From NCBI GenBank assembly GCA_964036045.1, contig OZ038392.1, forward strand, positions 36,345,330 to 36,409,329: a stretch of 64,000 bases of DNA, given 5' to 3'. A model generated the notes under the pieces. The model did no database searches. It had not been told where the DNA came from and saw only the letters and a program-made list of their open reading frames with translations. The number at the start of each line of letters is the position of its first letter. Position 1 is the first letter of the stretch. Below are positions 10,150 to 22,044 of the stretch, in pieces. The stretch is from Eutreptiella sp. 'Long Island Sound 2002'. Its lineage: Eukaryota > Euglenozoa > Euglenophyceae > Eutreptiales > Eutreptiaceae. Made by a program: the position numbers and the translations under genes.

Positions 10150-10751
10150 GCACCCAGGGGTTAGGGTCGTGACTGCTTCATTGTGTCTCCCCTCCTTCCC
10201 CCCCTCCCCTCATGGTGACACACCGTGGCCGCAGGGTCGAGCGTGGCACGTGATTGTTCTGCAGACTTTGGTAAGCCTGCGCCCAGGGCTTAGGGCTTAG
10301 TGCCTGTGTCCACATCTTTTTTTGGCGCCGTGGGTCCCAGGGATTAGGGTTGGCACCTTTCTGTGTCGCTGTTGTACCCCTGTGTTTGTGCCCCCCCCCC
10401 CCCCCTTTTGCATACGTATGTTCCGCCGCTTGGTCATTGTCTTCCGCCACCTGTGCAATGGGCAAGGGAGAAGCAGGAGGCAGCAGGCAGGTGGGGGTTG
10501 GGATTAGTGGACGCCTTGTTGTCGTCTGCTCCTGTCATTCTCTTCTCTGGACTCATGTGCAAGCACGACATGCGGCCTTATCCCTGTACCTCCGCCCCTT
10601 CTTGTCTCCCTTCGGTTTCTTACCGTGGTTTGTTTGGCGCCTGTGTTGGCTGCGCCTGTGTCTCCCTTTCGGTGGCCTCTCGCTCTTGCCTGTTTCTCCT
10701 TTATTGTTTTTTGAATTTTCCAACCTCCGTACGGAGCTGAGCCCTGGGAAG

Positions 10752-10753
<2 letters not shown>
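10150..10753. other. No gene seen; C-rich and G-rich spacer
   Basis: Upstream of the retrotransposon start. It contains two GGGCTTAGGG or GGGATTAGGG words near 10280-10350, a C14 run at about 10388, and the start of the dinucleotide tract. Open frames here are long but made of simple sequence. Confidence 0.4.
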
Positions 10754-10800
<47 letters not shown>

Positions 10801-10826
10801 GACACACACACACACATACACGCACG

Positions 10827-10903
<77 letters not shown>

Positions 10904-10933
10904 TGTGAGAGAAACCACACACAAGCACGCACA

Positions 10934-10965
<32 letters not shown>

Positions 10966-11023
10966 TACACATACACACACATACACGCACGCACGCACGC
11001 ACACACACACACGCACGCATGCA
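10754..11023. repeat. Long compound (CA)n microsatellite
   Basis: About 270 bases of CACACA with interspersed TACA and GCACGCA units, broken once by CTTTGTGAGAGAAACC at about 10901. It is open in several frames on both strands (THTHTH or VCVCVC), which creates long spurious ORFs. Confidence 0.95.
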
Positions 11024-11029
11024 GCATAC

Positions 11030-11830
11030 TGCCCGCAACTTACCCCCACCCCCCAAGCCAATTTACCAATCCACTGGCAAATGGGGCCGTGTTCCCTCCT
11101 TCCGACGCAGGTCAAAAAGCACTCACACAGGCACTGGGATGCATATGCAGCAATGTTCAAAACGGCCATGACTTCAGGTTTTGGAAACGCCAGCATCATC
11201 CTGACCTTATGCCAGATCATCAGTTCTCACCTGCCCACTGTTTGTTGAATGCTTTGCCTTGCTGCCCTTGCAGCGCAAACCAGACCAGCAGTGAATGTTG
11301 CTTTGAGGTCACCGCACTCCCACGGCTGTCGAATGTTTCTTCGCTGTCTGGGGTCAGCTCATCCCCCTCCCACAGAACCCGATCAGCCTGCGGTTAGCTC
11401 GTACCCTGCCAGCAACGACCCACACAACTCATTGCCCGCACATCGTCCACTAACCCCACTCACACTGGCATTTGATATCCCCCCACCCCCGAGACCCTGG
11501 TGAATGCAATTCTGTAAGCCCCAGTTCTGTCCAATGTTCGAAAGGAGGGGGGGGGGGGGGGCTGGGCATGGCTGTAGGGGGGCCAACAAAACAAATTGTG
11601 TTCAAAACCCTCAAAAAAGCGGTGATGCTCGGATATTGTTTGCTATGCACATGCTTTGAAAATCCGTTCCAAGGCCATGTGGTGCATTTGAAGGGGTACT
11701 GGCGTCTGAGACCTGAATATGGCTCCTTTTTTTTTTGTGTTTCGAGCCTCGTAGTAATCCATAAACCTGTTGGAGGGGGGGGCAGTGATTGTTCGTTCCG
11801 GAGGGGGTCCATTGGCAGGGCCACAAGCAG
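11030..11830. other. Intergenic or intronic, no gene recognised
   Basis: No frame has a recognisable domain. There is a G15 run at about 11547. This could be an intron or 3' region of the STPGR gene to its right. Confidence 0.35.
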
Positions 11831-11980
11831 GTCAACAAGGCGGTCCACGCATGCACCTCCTGGTCTGGTCTGCATATGCAGCAACGTAGGGCATGTAAGG
11901 GGGGGGGAGGGGCAAATCAAATTCTTCAGCAACAGACTCCAATAGTGGTGGGAGGAATGGCACACTGAATTGCATCACAC

Positions 11981-12155
11981 CCTTATTACTCAGTGTACTT
12001 GTTGCAGCACCATAACTTCCAGGTCCAGGGGAATCTGTCGCCCGTTTCTCATCAAAAATGGGCTTCCGCCGGGACGTGCTGAACCGGGGAGCCTTGCTCC
12101 TGTCCCTGGCAAAGAAGCCTTGATGGTCCAACTGGTTCCCATCATAGAAGGGCAT
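11981..12155 (-). CDS. STPGR (SHIPPO-type) flagellar protein exon
   Basis: ATG at 12155 opens MPFYDGNQLDHQGFFARD, then APRFSTSRRKPIFDEKRA and the motif SPGPGSYG. PGPGxY is the signature of sperm-tail PG-rich repeats (ODF3/CIMAP-like microtubule inner proteins of cilia). A good acceptor (TGCATTTGCAG, exon from 12184) lies just upstream, so the first 29 bases would be 5' UTR. A candidate donor is AAGG|GTGTGA at 11981; without it the frame runs to a stop at 11832. Only one repeat is seen, while family members usually have several, so further exons are expected farther left on the minus strand. The match is a short motif, so confidence is moderate. Confidence 0.5.
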
Positions 12156-12189
12156 CTACGATGACTTATGGGGATCACCAAAATCTGCA

Positions 12190-14200
12190 AATGCACAGAT
12201 ACAAAAAAGCTCATCTGAGTTCAAACTTTCAACACTTTGTGCCGCAACTGTTAATCCCTGTGGTTGTAGGAACAAGACCAAGCAACTGCAGCACACAGCC
12301 GTAGGCAGAACCAGACGGGGGGGGGAGGGGAGCAACAACACATTCACATTGCAAAGCGGGACTACAGCAGGGCAAAGCGTTCTCAAACTGTAGTTCTCAG
12401 TCCCGTTCCAACCATCTCAACGAGCTATGTCCACAGGTCAGAACGCCATTTGTCCACATTTGCACCCTCTCTCATCTGCCGAAGCTCTGTTACTCATGCT
12501 GGCTCGGCATGTGTTTGCACAAGAAGCGCAATACTACTCCACATAAACACGCAATCGTGCATCAAAAACACACCCCTGCCCATGCTGGCACTGACTCGGC
12601 TAAACATGTGGTCGCACATACCACTGTACTTGGTGAGGGGGGAGTCCAATTCCATCACTAGAGTCACCCATGGACCCCCACCCATGGTGGGTCATCTGTC
12701 ATACTCATCTTCGACCCTGGGGAGGTTTAGTGGAAGAGCCCCCCCCCCCCCCCGCCCCGGCTCGGAACTGCCACAGCACCCTGAAACACACAAATACATG
12801 CAGCCAAAGGGGTAGATACGTGCAACGCGTGCGTTCTTTCGCATGTAGTCTCGAAAAATTTCAGTGATTTTTTAGGTTGTCAGGGATGCGTTGGCCTAAG
12901 GGGTAAGCATACAACAATAGAGGCCTCCACTCCATCCTCCTCAAGAATTGCATGGTGGTTGTAGCCGCCCCCAGCCCCCTGTCGGAGGGGGCCGTTGGTT
13001 GATGATGAAAGGAGAACAATTGGCTAATTAGCATGGCCCAACACCAAAGAGCGGGGCAAGCATGCAGCCACTTTGCAATGCTTGCTAAGTACCTCACAGG
13101 GTGCCCAAACCCGCAAAGGTGCTTTGTTTCGACCGTTTCATGTTGCGATCCACCACCCAATGGGGTGCCCAATCCCATAGGGTAGTGGTTTCGTCCGTTT
13201 TGCGTTTCGCTTCCCTACCTCATGGATTGCCCCATTCCACAAGGTAGTTGCATCAATTCATTTGTCTACTCCTCGTTCTCCTCGGCGCTTGTAAGGGATG
13301 ACCCTCAAGAGGATGATGAATCCGAGTCAAAAGAGGATGAATCTGAGTTGGTGCGCCGTTGTGTAGCCTTTGGCTGGCCAAAGATGGCGCAAGGAAAGTG
13401 GTCCGCAGAAAACGTTTGTGCCTCTGATTGTGGGATGGGTTGTTTTCCCTAAAGGGGAGGGGTTGAGGCACCCGTGGCTATTGTCCACCATCGCGACAAC
13501 ATCACAACCTGGCTTGGCGCCCTATCCTGCAGCCGCAGCTGACGGGCTCACCGGGGGAGGGGGGGGGGCTATAGGGCCGGTGTGGTGCTAAGAAAAAGCA
13601 CAATGGGGTGTTATGAAGGAGTCAGCCGCACTACCCAAAAGACTGCGCATTGCGCGCTGTATCTCCCCCAAAGACCGGTAGCGGACACACTGAACATAGG
13701 GCGGCACGAATCATCAAATTGCATGTCGAATGAGAGGCCTGCTGCCCCGCTCAACCCCCCCCCCCCCGTTGGTCTGTGACACACCACCGACACAATATCC
13801 TGACCCATTTCTTCCGTGGCTAAACTAAATTTTATTGTTAAACTTCAGATAATACTTGTAACTCCAACTCATTCAATAGTCTCTTTGTGCATGTGGGGGT
13901 TAACAATCCCATTTTGCTTCAAAATCCATCCGCTTAGTGGGGGTTGAGGAGAGTTCAGTTAAGCCCCCTTGGTGCCATGGTGACATTTGTACCGTTGTAT
14001 CATACACGAGTGGCGTTGACTCAACCGAGGTCATGATTGCAGAGAGACGGTGACGGCCTCGTCACTTCAGGCGAAGAGGATCAATAGGGAACCCACGGCG
14101 TTGCACTTGTGTTAAGGGGGAATGTTTGCCCGGCGTGCTACCTTTCTATTAACTATCCCGACTTCAGCCCGAGATTTACCCTCTGATGGAGAAGGCCCCC
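12190..14200. other. No gene recognised
   Basis: It holds C and G runs (C15 near 12740, G-run near 12315, C14 near 13758) and short open frames without domain signals. 13090-13200 has two near-copies of GGGTGCCCAA...CC followed by TTTCG..CGTTT words. It may be the 5' flank of the STPGR gene. Confidence 0.35.
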
Positions 14201-14214
14201 CAAATAGACCATGA

Positions 14215-14535
14215 CACCCCTGCCTTCTCGGGGTCCCCATGGTGGGGAGAAATCAATATGGCTACATTACCCCTGCTTTCTTGGGGTCCCAATGGTGGGG
14301 AGATATCAACCTAGTAAGGAGTGGATGTGGTGGAAACGAGCAAAAAATGGAAGAAAATTGGTGAAATTGGGTGAGAATCCAAATATACCATATCCCGAAT
14401 GTGAAAGAAGCATAAAAATACCCGTTGTCAAACAACAATAATGCCCATAGTATCACAAAGTATGGGGTTCTAGGACGGCTAGATGTCCAAATAGTTGCAC
14501 TGCGCGCGCACTGTGCTTAGTGCACCCCCTAAAGG
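14215..14535 (+). repeat. Partial copy of the 740-bp TIR family
   Basis: 14320-14535 matches the right third of the copies at 32.7 and 35.4 kb: GTGGATGTGGTGGAAA, then ACAACAATAATGCCCATAGT, AAAGTATGGG, CCAAATAGTTGCACTGCGCG, and an end in CCCCCTAA. A doubled GGGGTCCCMATGGTGGGGAG unit lies at 14228 and 14283 and is also present in the 25.9-kb copy. The left end was not located. Confidence 0.65.
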
Positions 14536-16046
14536 GTCACCGGTGGGGCACGGGTCAAAAAAGATGCCCGGCGCGCTAACGCTCCCCCTAAGGGGCAAGG
14601 ACTTTCGCCCCATTTCAGCAATGATGTCTGCCCTCTTCTTACCTTGGGGTCTTTACCTGACTAGGAACCTTTATCCAATGATATTCCGTGAGCGCTGAGT
14701 TGCGAATTTCCAAAATCTCTACCCACAGGTCGGCATTGCACCCACAGGTCGGCATTGCAGACAGTCCTTTGGACTAGCCCTCCACGACAGGGCAGACCCT
14801 TTCAATGCACTATATACGTGCGCAAATGGGTGGCAACTGCCATTTTGTCCCCACGTGCAGAGGTTTTCTGTAAAATAGTCATGACTATTGCCAATTCAGT
14901 TTTCTTAATGGTTTGTTTCATATCGATGGGTAAATACTTGGTGTGTTCCCATCCACATTCATCCCAACAGTCATCCATCCTGTTCTGTTATCCCATTCTG
15001 AAGGGGCGGGGGGCAGGGGACATGGGCATGCCTTTGTGTCCCTTTGCACGCTTATACATGGTTGACTGGGCGGCACCCAGCCTGCTGTTTGTGATGTTGT
15101 CACAAGGAGTTGCTGGCTTCCCATTTTGTTTGCTTTGCGCGAAAGAATCTTTTTTTCATGGTGTTGAAGTAGTGAATCGTGTGCATGAGTCCGAAGCTCA
15201 GTATGTGCCCAGTACCCATGGCTTTTGCCTGTGATCCTAATCTTCTGAAGTCAACTGATGTCTTGGACTGTTGCTGTCGAGTAGCTTGCTGTCATGTGGC
15301 TCGATGATACAGTAGTAGCAATCCATCAACCGGCTCATCCGCACTGTGCAATGGGACACCGCGGAAAATCACGGATTTGGTTTGGCTGGTCTTCATTCAG
15401 ACAGTTTGCTATGGATGTCTAGTTTGCTACGGATGCCTGTTGTCATGCGGTCTCAGTTGTTTAGTGTGCGGCTGTATACTTGCCATTCATGTCCGATTGC
15501 GGTATGTCGGGTCTTGAATCTGAATGGCAAGGAAGTACGTCGAAAAGTCCTGTAGAGTGGTGTCTGTGGCCACTGAATCTGTACTATTTGGCTGTTGTGG
15601 CACCCCCCCCCCACCCGCTTTGTCCAGGCAACGGTAAATGACCAGAAATTGACGGAACCAACGCCTATTGTTGCTTGGACACGGGTGTTGCTTACGCGCC
15701 GTAACTTGCGTGATACACGTGTAAACAGTCCTCAGGGGGTTTGAAGTGGAGATGGTGGTACACAAGGAAAGGGTTGACTGACAATCAGATTCAGGATCGG
15801 AGAAGGCGGGGGTTTTGGTGCAGGGGTTGCTTTTGTGGAGGCATGTGGTGACCTTGGGGAAGGTGCTGTTGGGGCAGGTGATGGTGAAATGGAGGGGGGT
15901 GATGGGGAACGGATGTCGAAACGGATCTCCTCCAACCATGACAGTCATGTGTTACAGTCTTCCCATCCCGCTCATACTGATTTGCCAAATAATCTGCACC
16001 TCTCGGTGAGGGACCAACGACAAAACCACGACTTTCTGCACCAGTG

Positions 16047-16198
16047 GACTGTGTGCAGTACAACGGCCAACCGGGCTTTATCCAACACATGGTGTACTAT
16101 TCTGAAATCCAAGTGGCAAAACACGCTACAAATGCCCTCTTGGCCAACAGAGCTGCCTTGATACAAAATATGAACATTGTGCATCTCAAGACCAAGGT
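16047..16198 (+). CDS. Candidate exon, unknown protein
   Basis: The frame reads DCVQYNGQPGFIQHMVYYSE then IQVAKHATNALLANRAALIQ and ends LKTK before a donor-like CCAAG|GTATTAG. Possible acceptors are CTGCACCAG|TG and TGTGTGCAG|TA. Amino-acid balance is protein-like and no repeat accounts for it. No domain is recognised and no partner exon was found. Confidence 0.25.
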
Positions 16199-16742
16199 AT
16201 TAGGAAGCACACATGGCACACAACGTGCATAAATTGACGGAACCAACACCTAGTGTTGCTTGGACATAGGCATTGCTTGGACAAAAGGGGGGGGTATGTC
16301 GCTGCACCTTCCCTTTGAAATACAGTAATGGCCTACAGTTGCCAATTTTCTGAACTTTGTTGCGTGATAAATGCAATCATGCAACATCATGGCAATCACG
16401 GGAACATCATGGCAATCATGCATAACTTTTGTCAGCAGATGGGTAATGATGAGATCTCAATGCTAATATATGAATGAGAGCTCAATGCTTGATGTAAATA
16501 ACATGGGCAAAACAGTGGTGGTGGTACGGGGGAGGGTGTGTGTAACAGTGCAGGGCTTTGCACTGTGCCATTCCCAATGGTTCTCGCTTTCAGCTTCTGC
16601 CGAGTCTGCATTTGTGTGCCCACACTGTTACCCCGAGGAAGCAGGGGACCTGGTTGCTGAAGCACAGCTATGGTTTGGAGCCAGGGTGTTACTGCCCCCC
16701 CCCCCCCCCGTTATATATGCTACGCAAAAATACCAAATGAAT

Positions 16743-16832
16743 ACGGCCCCTATGCATACTGTAGGGGGATCAATGGTCGGTATTGTTCGACCGAATGTCC
16801 CCGCCATAGACATTTCCAGCCATTAGTCCAAA
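16743..16832 (+). repeat. Exon-like unit with a decayed copy at 39.66 kb
   Basis: The frame reads YGPYAYCRGINGRYCSTECP then RHRHFQPLV. The bases from TACTG through CCATTAGT match 39661-39735 (YWGING.., EYPCHGHFQLLV with a stop). Two diverged copies 23 kb apart suggest a dispersed, once-coding repeat with Cys and His residues. No family is recognised. Confidence 0.4.
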
Positions 16833-17211
16833 GGTTCTCACAGGACAGTTCATGTGTCCCCTTCTTGGTTGGGGTGCTCCACTATCGTATGTACATTGTA
16901 GTGACCAGTAGTGGTGCAGATCGTGCCTTCCAGATCAATATATCAAGCGCCCGTATGAAACAGCCAATACGCGCTATATTCTACTACCTCCATTGCTTCC
17001 GGGCTGCAAAGCATGGCACTCCTTCGGCCTGAACCCTGGCAATGACTGGTTCATTGTTTCAAATACATACATGCAAGAAAGGACAAACAGGGGGAGGAAC
17101 CTGCACGAGGGGGCCGCAGGCCCAGCCTCTGGAGCGCATGAGCTCAAGTAGTGCAAATCTGTCGTGCCTGTTGCCACCGCCTCACAGTCTGGCGCCCGTA
17201 GGATTAGGTTT

Positions 17212-17605
17212 TGGCCTCCCAGCGTAGCGGCTATGCAGCCGCCTGCAGCCCTATAGTCGCCAGTTCGAGCCCCGGAAGAGGAATATGAGGAGGAGATGCG
17301 TCCCCGGTCGGCCAGTGGTGCCGGTGGCGGGGCGCGCTGCTATAGGTGTGCCGGTGTTGTGGCCTTTTAATCTTCCTAAGTGTTACACGTGTGTGAGAAC
17401 ATAAAAGAAATATGAAGACGAGACATGTCACCCATCCACCGGCGGTACCGATGGTGGGGCAGGTTGCTGAAGGGGGCGGTGGCGGGGGCGCTGCCGACGG
17501 CCCCTGGATGGGCGGGGGAACCGAGGTTCGAACTCCCGACGACGACGACAAATGCCAGTCCATGGCGCATACTACTAGACCGTCCATGTCTCTTATGCAT
17601 ATATG
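17212..17605. repeat. SINE-like element with inward tRNA-like boxes at both ends
   Basis: At the left, plus strand, a tRNA-like stretch ends in CAGTTCGAGCCCCGG (box B type GTTCRANNC). At the right, minus strand, ACGGTCTAGTAGTATGCGCC (box A-like) is followed by GGAGTTCGAACCTCGG (box B). The whole unit, about 390 bases, is homologous to 37.90-38.32 kb. Both promoter-like ends point into the element. The middle is GC-rich (GGCGGTGGCGGGGGCG). Confidence 0.6.
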
Positions 17606-17609
17606 TGCA

Positions 17610-20600
17610 AAATTTCATAAAGCTGATACTATGGTACTTGAGCGGTGTGTGAACTACTGAAAAACCAGGGTCTACAACCCAGCGGCAGTGTTGAGTGCGT
17701 GCCCCGTGCGTGTGTAGTGTGCGGGGAGTCGGCCCAGAGGGGGTGGGGGCACCAATGAGGCCTTAGTCCTCCGCTGCATTCCGTCGAGCAGGACAGCGCA
17801 TCGTTGGATGCCAGCGAAAGCATCGCGTCGGTATCACACAGTTCAGAGTTGGTTGAATCCGTGTCACAAGTGTCAACGAAACTGTCCGGCATAAGCTGTA
17901 GTTCAAGGGCAGTGAGAATTTCATCTGCCTTGCCTGGGTTCATGGTGGGGGGGTCCTGGAACAGGCGGAGAGGGGCAGGGGGGAGAAGGGTGCGTGCCGT
18001 TTGGGTCGTTTGGGTGCTTTGGGGGTGGTAGGTTGGAAGGCAGAGTGTAGCCTGAACAAGGGCGTAGCTTACACGCGACACATACAACTACCGACACACA
18101 CGTGAGCGAGTGTATGGTATGAGTACACCTTAACCTCCACCCACATTCCCAAAGGCATGCAAACACAAGAAAGTGGCGGTAACATGAAATTTCACGTACA
18201 CACCCATGTTCCTCTCACAAGCAATGAAGCACGAGAAGCCTGAGAATGTTCGGCCTAGAAACCCTTCTTGCGATGATATACAATGCGGAACAACTGCGCA
18301 TGCTCACCACTGCCTTTGAAGATGCCTTGCCTAAGGTTTAGGAGCTGGTTTGGGCTCAAGCAACTTCAAGTTGTTGGGAATGAAATTGTCTTGCATGTAG
18401 TCTCTTGCAAAATATAACTTCCCATCAACTGGCAGAACGTGTGAAAATAACCGGACACCCGGGTTTAAAAAGAAAAGATTGCATGGTGAACTGGTGCAAG
18501 AAGGGGGAATATAGTACACAATTATCCCCAAAATCAGAGCTATGTGGGTTCAAGTGGTCAAACACTCACAACAAATGTGTCCATGACTCTATGTGACTAG
18601 CAAATTTGTCATCAAACCCATCTCTTATGCGGCTGCACTACATATGGTACCAAATCAAATTAGGTACCAAATCAATACACTCTTCGCCCGCTGCAGCTGG
18701 GACAAGGGCATAGCTTATACAAGGCGGGGGCGGGGTAGTATTTTACAGTGTATGGCACTGACTTGGGGAGAGGAGGGGCAGCTGAGCTGGACCTCCAAGC
18801 ATCATGGAGCACTTAGTATTGTTCCGAAGCTCATTGATCCAATGGTTATGAAATTTGACACACAGTTGGGGACATGGGAGGTGACCAGAAACCTGGGTGT
18901 CCGGAATCAAAACCACTGACAGCCGCGGACTGAATTGATCCCCATCCATCATTATGTCCCAGCCGTTGACAAGTGGTTGTCATGAAATCCCTGTATTCAC
19001 GAAACCTCTTGATGCCGGAAAACCTCGAGAGCTTCCTCGGACCCAGGCTCCCCCAGAAAACAAGGTAATCCCTGTGCTTGCAATTAAATCCCGACAACAG
19101 TCAAGAAATATCAAAGGTGGTAATTCATTCCCCATGTTTGCCAATCCAAGACTTTCCTGCCTGGCCTGGGGACCCAAAAAACGGCAGGCGCTGGCACGTG
19201 TGCCTCCTTGGCGGGACACAATGCTCCCTCAAAATCCGTGAGTTGTTCCTAAGAACATTGAGGAATCACCAATGCCCCCTTGCCACATGCCAGAATCCAT
19301 GACTTGTTGACAATTGGCCACAAATGTTGGTAATTGACCACAGCTGGGAGATGATGACAAACATAAAGAGGTAATGAAACGGTTCTGGGATAATGCCGGT
19401 CAGGAGCACTGGCCTAAAACTTTGCCCAGCGCGCACTCCGCGAGGTACTGTTGCCTCATGGCTCATCCTGTGCAACAGCCCTTCGGAGGCGAGCCGGTTT
19501 GCGCATGATCTGAATTTGTCTCCGTTGTCACACGCCCATTGAGTGCTGCCGCCAGGCCCTCATCCGAGGATAGCATGGTTGGTTGGTGGGCAGGGTAACT
19601 CCGCCGCGGACCCCTAACTCAACCGCACTCTCGAGCTGGATAGGCCCGTACCTTGCTTCAATCATACACCACGCACAAGACCGTGTGTCCACCAGGCCAG
19701 AGAGGAGGGGCGACCATATTACCGAGGTCACCCCCCGCCCATGTCCAGCGAACAATAAAGTCCTTAAAAAATATGGTCCGAACAGGAGTGTTCGCTGGAC
19801 GCGCCGTTCGGTACCTAATTCGGTACCTAAAGCCGGTGCCTAATTCATTAGGTCCCAAAAAGATATGGTCCGAACGGAAGCGTTCGTTGGCAGGGGGTAC
19901 ATCAGTGTGGGTCAGCGAGGTCAGTAGCACAGACGACGGGTGGGAACGTCCCTGGGTGGAGGGTTCGGTGGCCTCCGTCCCGGCGCGCCCATGCCGCGCT
20001 GCAACCGCATCCACTGCAGCCCTCCATCGCCGCTCGCACGGTCGCTCTGTAGCCCCCCGGGACAGTTTGCTCTGCCATGCGCTTTGTGGCAGCCCCCCCA
20101 CCCGACAGTGTCCGCCAGGCCAGAGAGGCCTCGCCGACTCGTCGAGCGATCTGCACCTGAAAACCTGGAAGCTGACCTGGCCATCTGTGCCCATTTATGC
20201 GCTGTGGAGTTTGCACTGGCCTCAAATGCAACAGTGAGGGAGTGTGAATTGGATGGTGATCTCCACCACCGATGCGGATAACACCTATGCCAAGCGGTTG
20301 ATGACCCAGTGATGGGGGGCGCCACATGACGGACTGACCGTTACAAGGCCGAGTTTGGTGGTTGGTCAACAGGAGTTATGGAATTGGGCAATAAACTGCA
20401 CGATGCTGAAGTACCAGGGCCTCAGCATGCAACACGGGCGGGATCCACAGAGATTTTTTGGTACACCACAGCCTCATTTGCCAGGGCTTGCGATATCATC
20501 GTAATCTGCGGTTGTTGATTCGGTGAAAATGTCATTTCAAGCCATTTCCATCCGTCCTACCCAACCGACATGCAAAGCAGAATTCTGTCAAACCACAATA

Positions 20601-20700
20601 GCACTGCATGCCACTCAGGCATACTCCATCACTTCTGAAATCACTCCTCCGTTTAATCCTGATCAGCTGCAATGCTCAGTGCAGTCAAAGGGCAGGCCAT
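17610..20700. other. No gene recognised
   Basis: A long stretch with no domain-bearing frame and only a few C/G runs. GTCCRCCAGGCCAGAGAGG occurs at about 19686 and 20110. Long overlapping ORFs at 19.65-20.3 kb lie in several frames on both strands, as expected of GC-rich noncoding DNA. It may be the 3' flank of the apyrase gene. Confidence 0.3.
19771..19895. repeat. Paired ATATGGTCCGAAC repeat
   Basis: ATATGGTCCGAACAGGAGTG followed by TTCGCTGG at 19771 recurs at 19863 with four changes. CGAAC...GTTCG makes each copy a small inverted repeat. Between them CGGTACCTAATT is repeated. Confidence 0.7.
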
Positions 20701-20762
20701 GAATCACTTCAATCACGGCTTACAACTGCAAAGTTTTACTGATTAGCAGAGCTGCAGAGCTA

Positions 20763-21344
20763 CTACGGAGGGGACATACGCTCTATACGTGGCGAAGAAG
20801 GGCACTGGAGTCCTAACCTCCTGTAGCTGTACGCCAGATACAAAGCCGCTGGCAGCAGAACAACACAGGGCAACAGCAAGAACACGTCACTGGTCCAAGC
20901 GACATGCAGCGCCGCCGCCTCTGCTGCGCTTGCCTCCGCAAACTCCGACGCTTTCGCCACCGCAGCCCCGATGGTCCATTCGACCTCCACTCCACTCACG
21001 TTGTGCACCATCGTCACCTGCCGGGCATTGGCAGCAAACCCCCAGCCCCAGGGCCGCCCCAGCAGGGCCACCGTTAGCGCAGCATCGAAGCACCGGCCGG
21101 GCATGCGGCGGCGGGGGGTGTTGGGGTCCTTGCCCTCGTAGTCCTGCACGAGCGCGGCAAAGTTCTTGGAGCACAGCACGGTGCCAGCCGCCGTGATGTC
21201 GTTGATGGCGGGGCGTGGGAACGGCATCGTGGGCACAACCAGCCACAGAAAGTGTGTCACGTGGTACAGCAGCGACATCCCCCAAAACTGCTGCCGCATC
21301 GCAGCCTCGGGCAGTCGCAGCCCCTCTGCGTGCTTGGCCTTGAG
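20763..21344 (-). CDS. Apyrase exon 3 (C-terminal part)
   Basis: Third coding exon of the GDA1/CD39 gene. The acceptor is ATGCTGTGCAG|CTCAAG, phase 0, matching the donor of exon 2. It encodes residues 322-514: GLRLPEAAMRQQFWGMSLL corresponds to the P-x-x-x-x-x-F-x-g-x-S block, and GVEVEWTIGAAV (439-450) to apyrase conserved region 5. FLLLPCVVLLPAALYLAY (about 475-492) is a C-terminal membrane segment followed by RR. The ORF ends TAG TAG. The C-x-x-x-x-C pair usual just before the GLRLP block is not visible, so a short exon may be missing between exons 2 and 3 or the pair is absent. Confidence 0.85.
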   Translation of the reverse strand, partial: LKAKHAEGLRLPEAAMRQQFWGMSLLYHVTHFLWLVVPTMPFPRPAINDITAAGTVLCSKNFAALVQDYEGKDPNTPRRRMPGRCFDAALTVALLGRPWGWGFAANARQVTMVHNVSGVEVEWTIGAAVAKASEFAEASAAEAAALHVAWTSDVFLLLPCVVLLPAALYLAYSYRRLGLQCPSSPRIERMSPP

Positions 21345-21982
21345 CTGCACAGCATGGTGGAGGCTAGGGTGGAGAGCAGGACCCAAACGCATTTGGGCTG
21401 CAAAGATGCCGCCCCCTTTTGTTTGCTCGACAGACACATGGACAGACAAAGAGACAAATTTATTTCCCATGGGGCGGCTGGGGAACAGCACTGTCACCGT
21501 ACACGAGCAGTGGACTGCTAATGGAAACAATTGGTGCGGAGTCGTGCTGCACTTCCACATTTCACATGATGCGACGATATCCATCGTCGCGCTCATGATG
21601 CGACGATATCCATCGTCGCGCTCAGAGTACCCGACAACCATCGCCCGGGTGAGCTCCTTTTGTTGAGCGGATGAAAATCACATCTGTTTCAGGTGGGAAC
21701 AAGGTTGTGCTATCCAAATCCATGAGTAAATATGCAATTGAAAATGCCTTGTCACAACATGTACCGTGGTTGGCAACAACCGCAGTGGGCAACACACAGC
21801 AACTTTAAACTGCAACACGCAATTTTCTGGTTAATGACAAAGTAATCGTTCCCCTCCACCCCTGGGGATGGACATTGGGTGGGAGGGGTACATGCTGCCC
21901 TGGTAGGTGCTGTGTATGCATTCAGGCAGACAGACAGGCCAGACCACAGCACAGCACAGCACAACAGATCAACCGACAGATA

Positions 21983-22000
21983 CAGAGAGCGAGAGAGAGG

Positions 22001-22040
<40 letters not shown>
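21983..22040. repeat. (GA)n microsatellite
   Basis: An almost pure GAGAGA run in the plus strand within the apyrase intron, preceded by (CACAG)n at 21948-21963. Confidence 0.95.

Positions 22041-22044
<4 letters not shown>

Larger units (their letters stand above)
14540..17205. other. Mostly noncoding with two exon-like islands
   Basis: No named gene. AAATTGACGGAACCAACRCC followed by TAKTGTTGCTTGGACA occurs twice (15646 and 16231). Two plus-strand islands look coding and are listed separately (16047-16198 and about 16740-16830). C runs lie at 15601 and 16694. Confidence 0.35.

Noticed and set aside
10350-11220. Long ORFs on both strands (over 230 codons) across 10.35-11.22 kb
   Set aside because: They are translations of the (CA)n tract (THTHTH, VCVCVC), with no other protein-like part.
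19653-20369. Overlapping ORFs over 130 codons in several frames
   Set aside because: GC-rich DNA open in several frames at once on both strands, with no domain and a repeat inside.
21345-21641. Upstream part of the open frame that contains apyrase exon 3
   Set aside because: Open by chance into the intron; residues before LKAKHAEG do not fit the family, and a phase-matching acceptor lies at 21344/21345.
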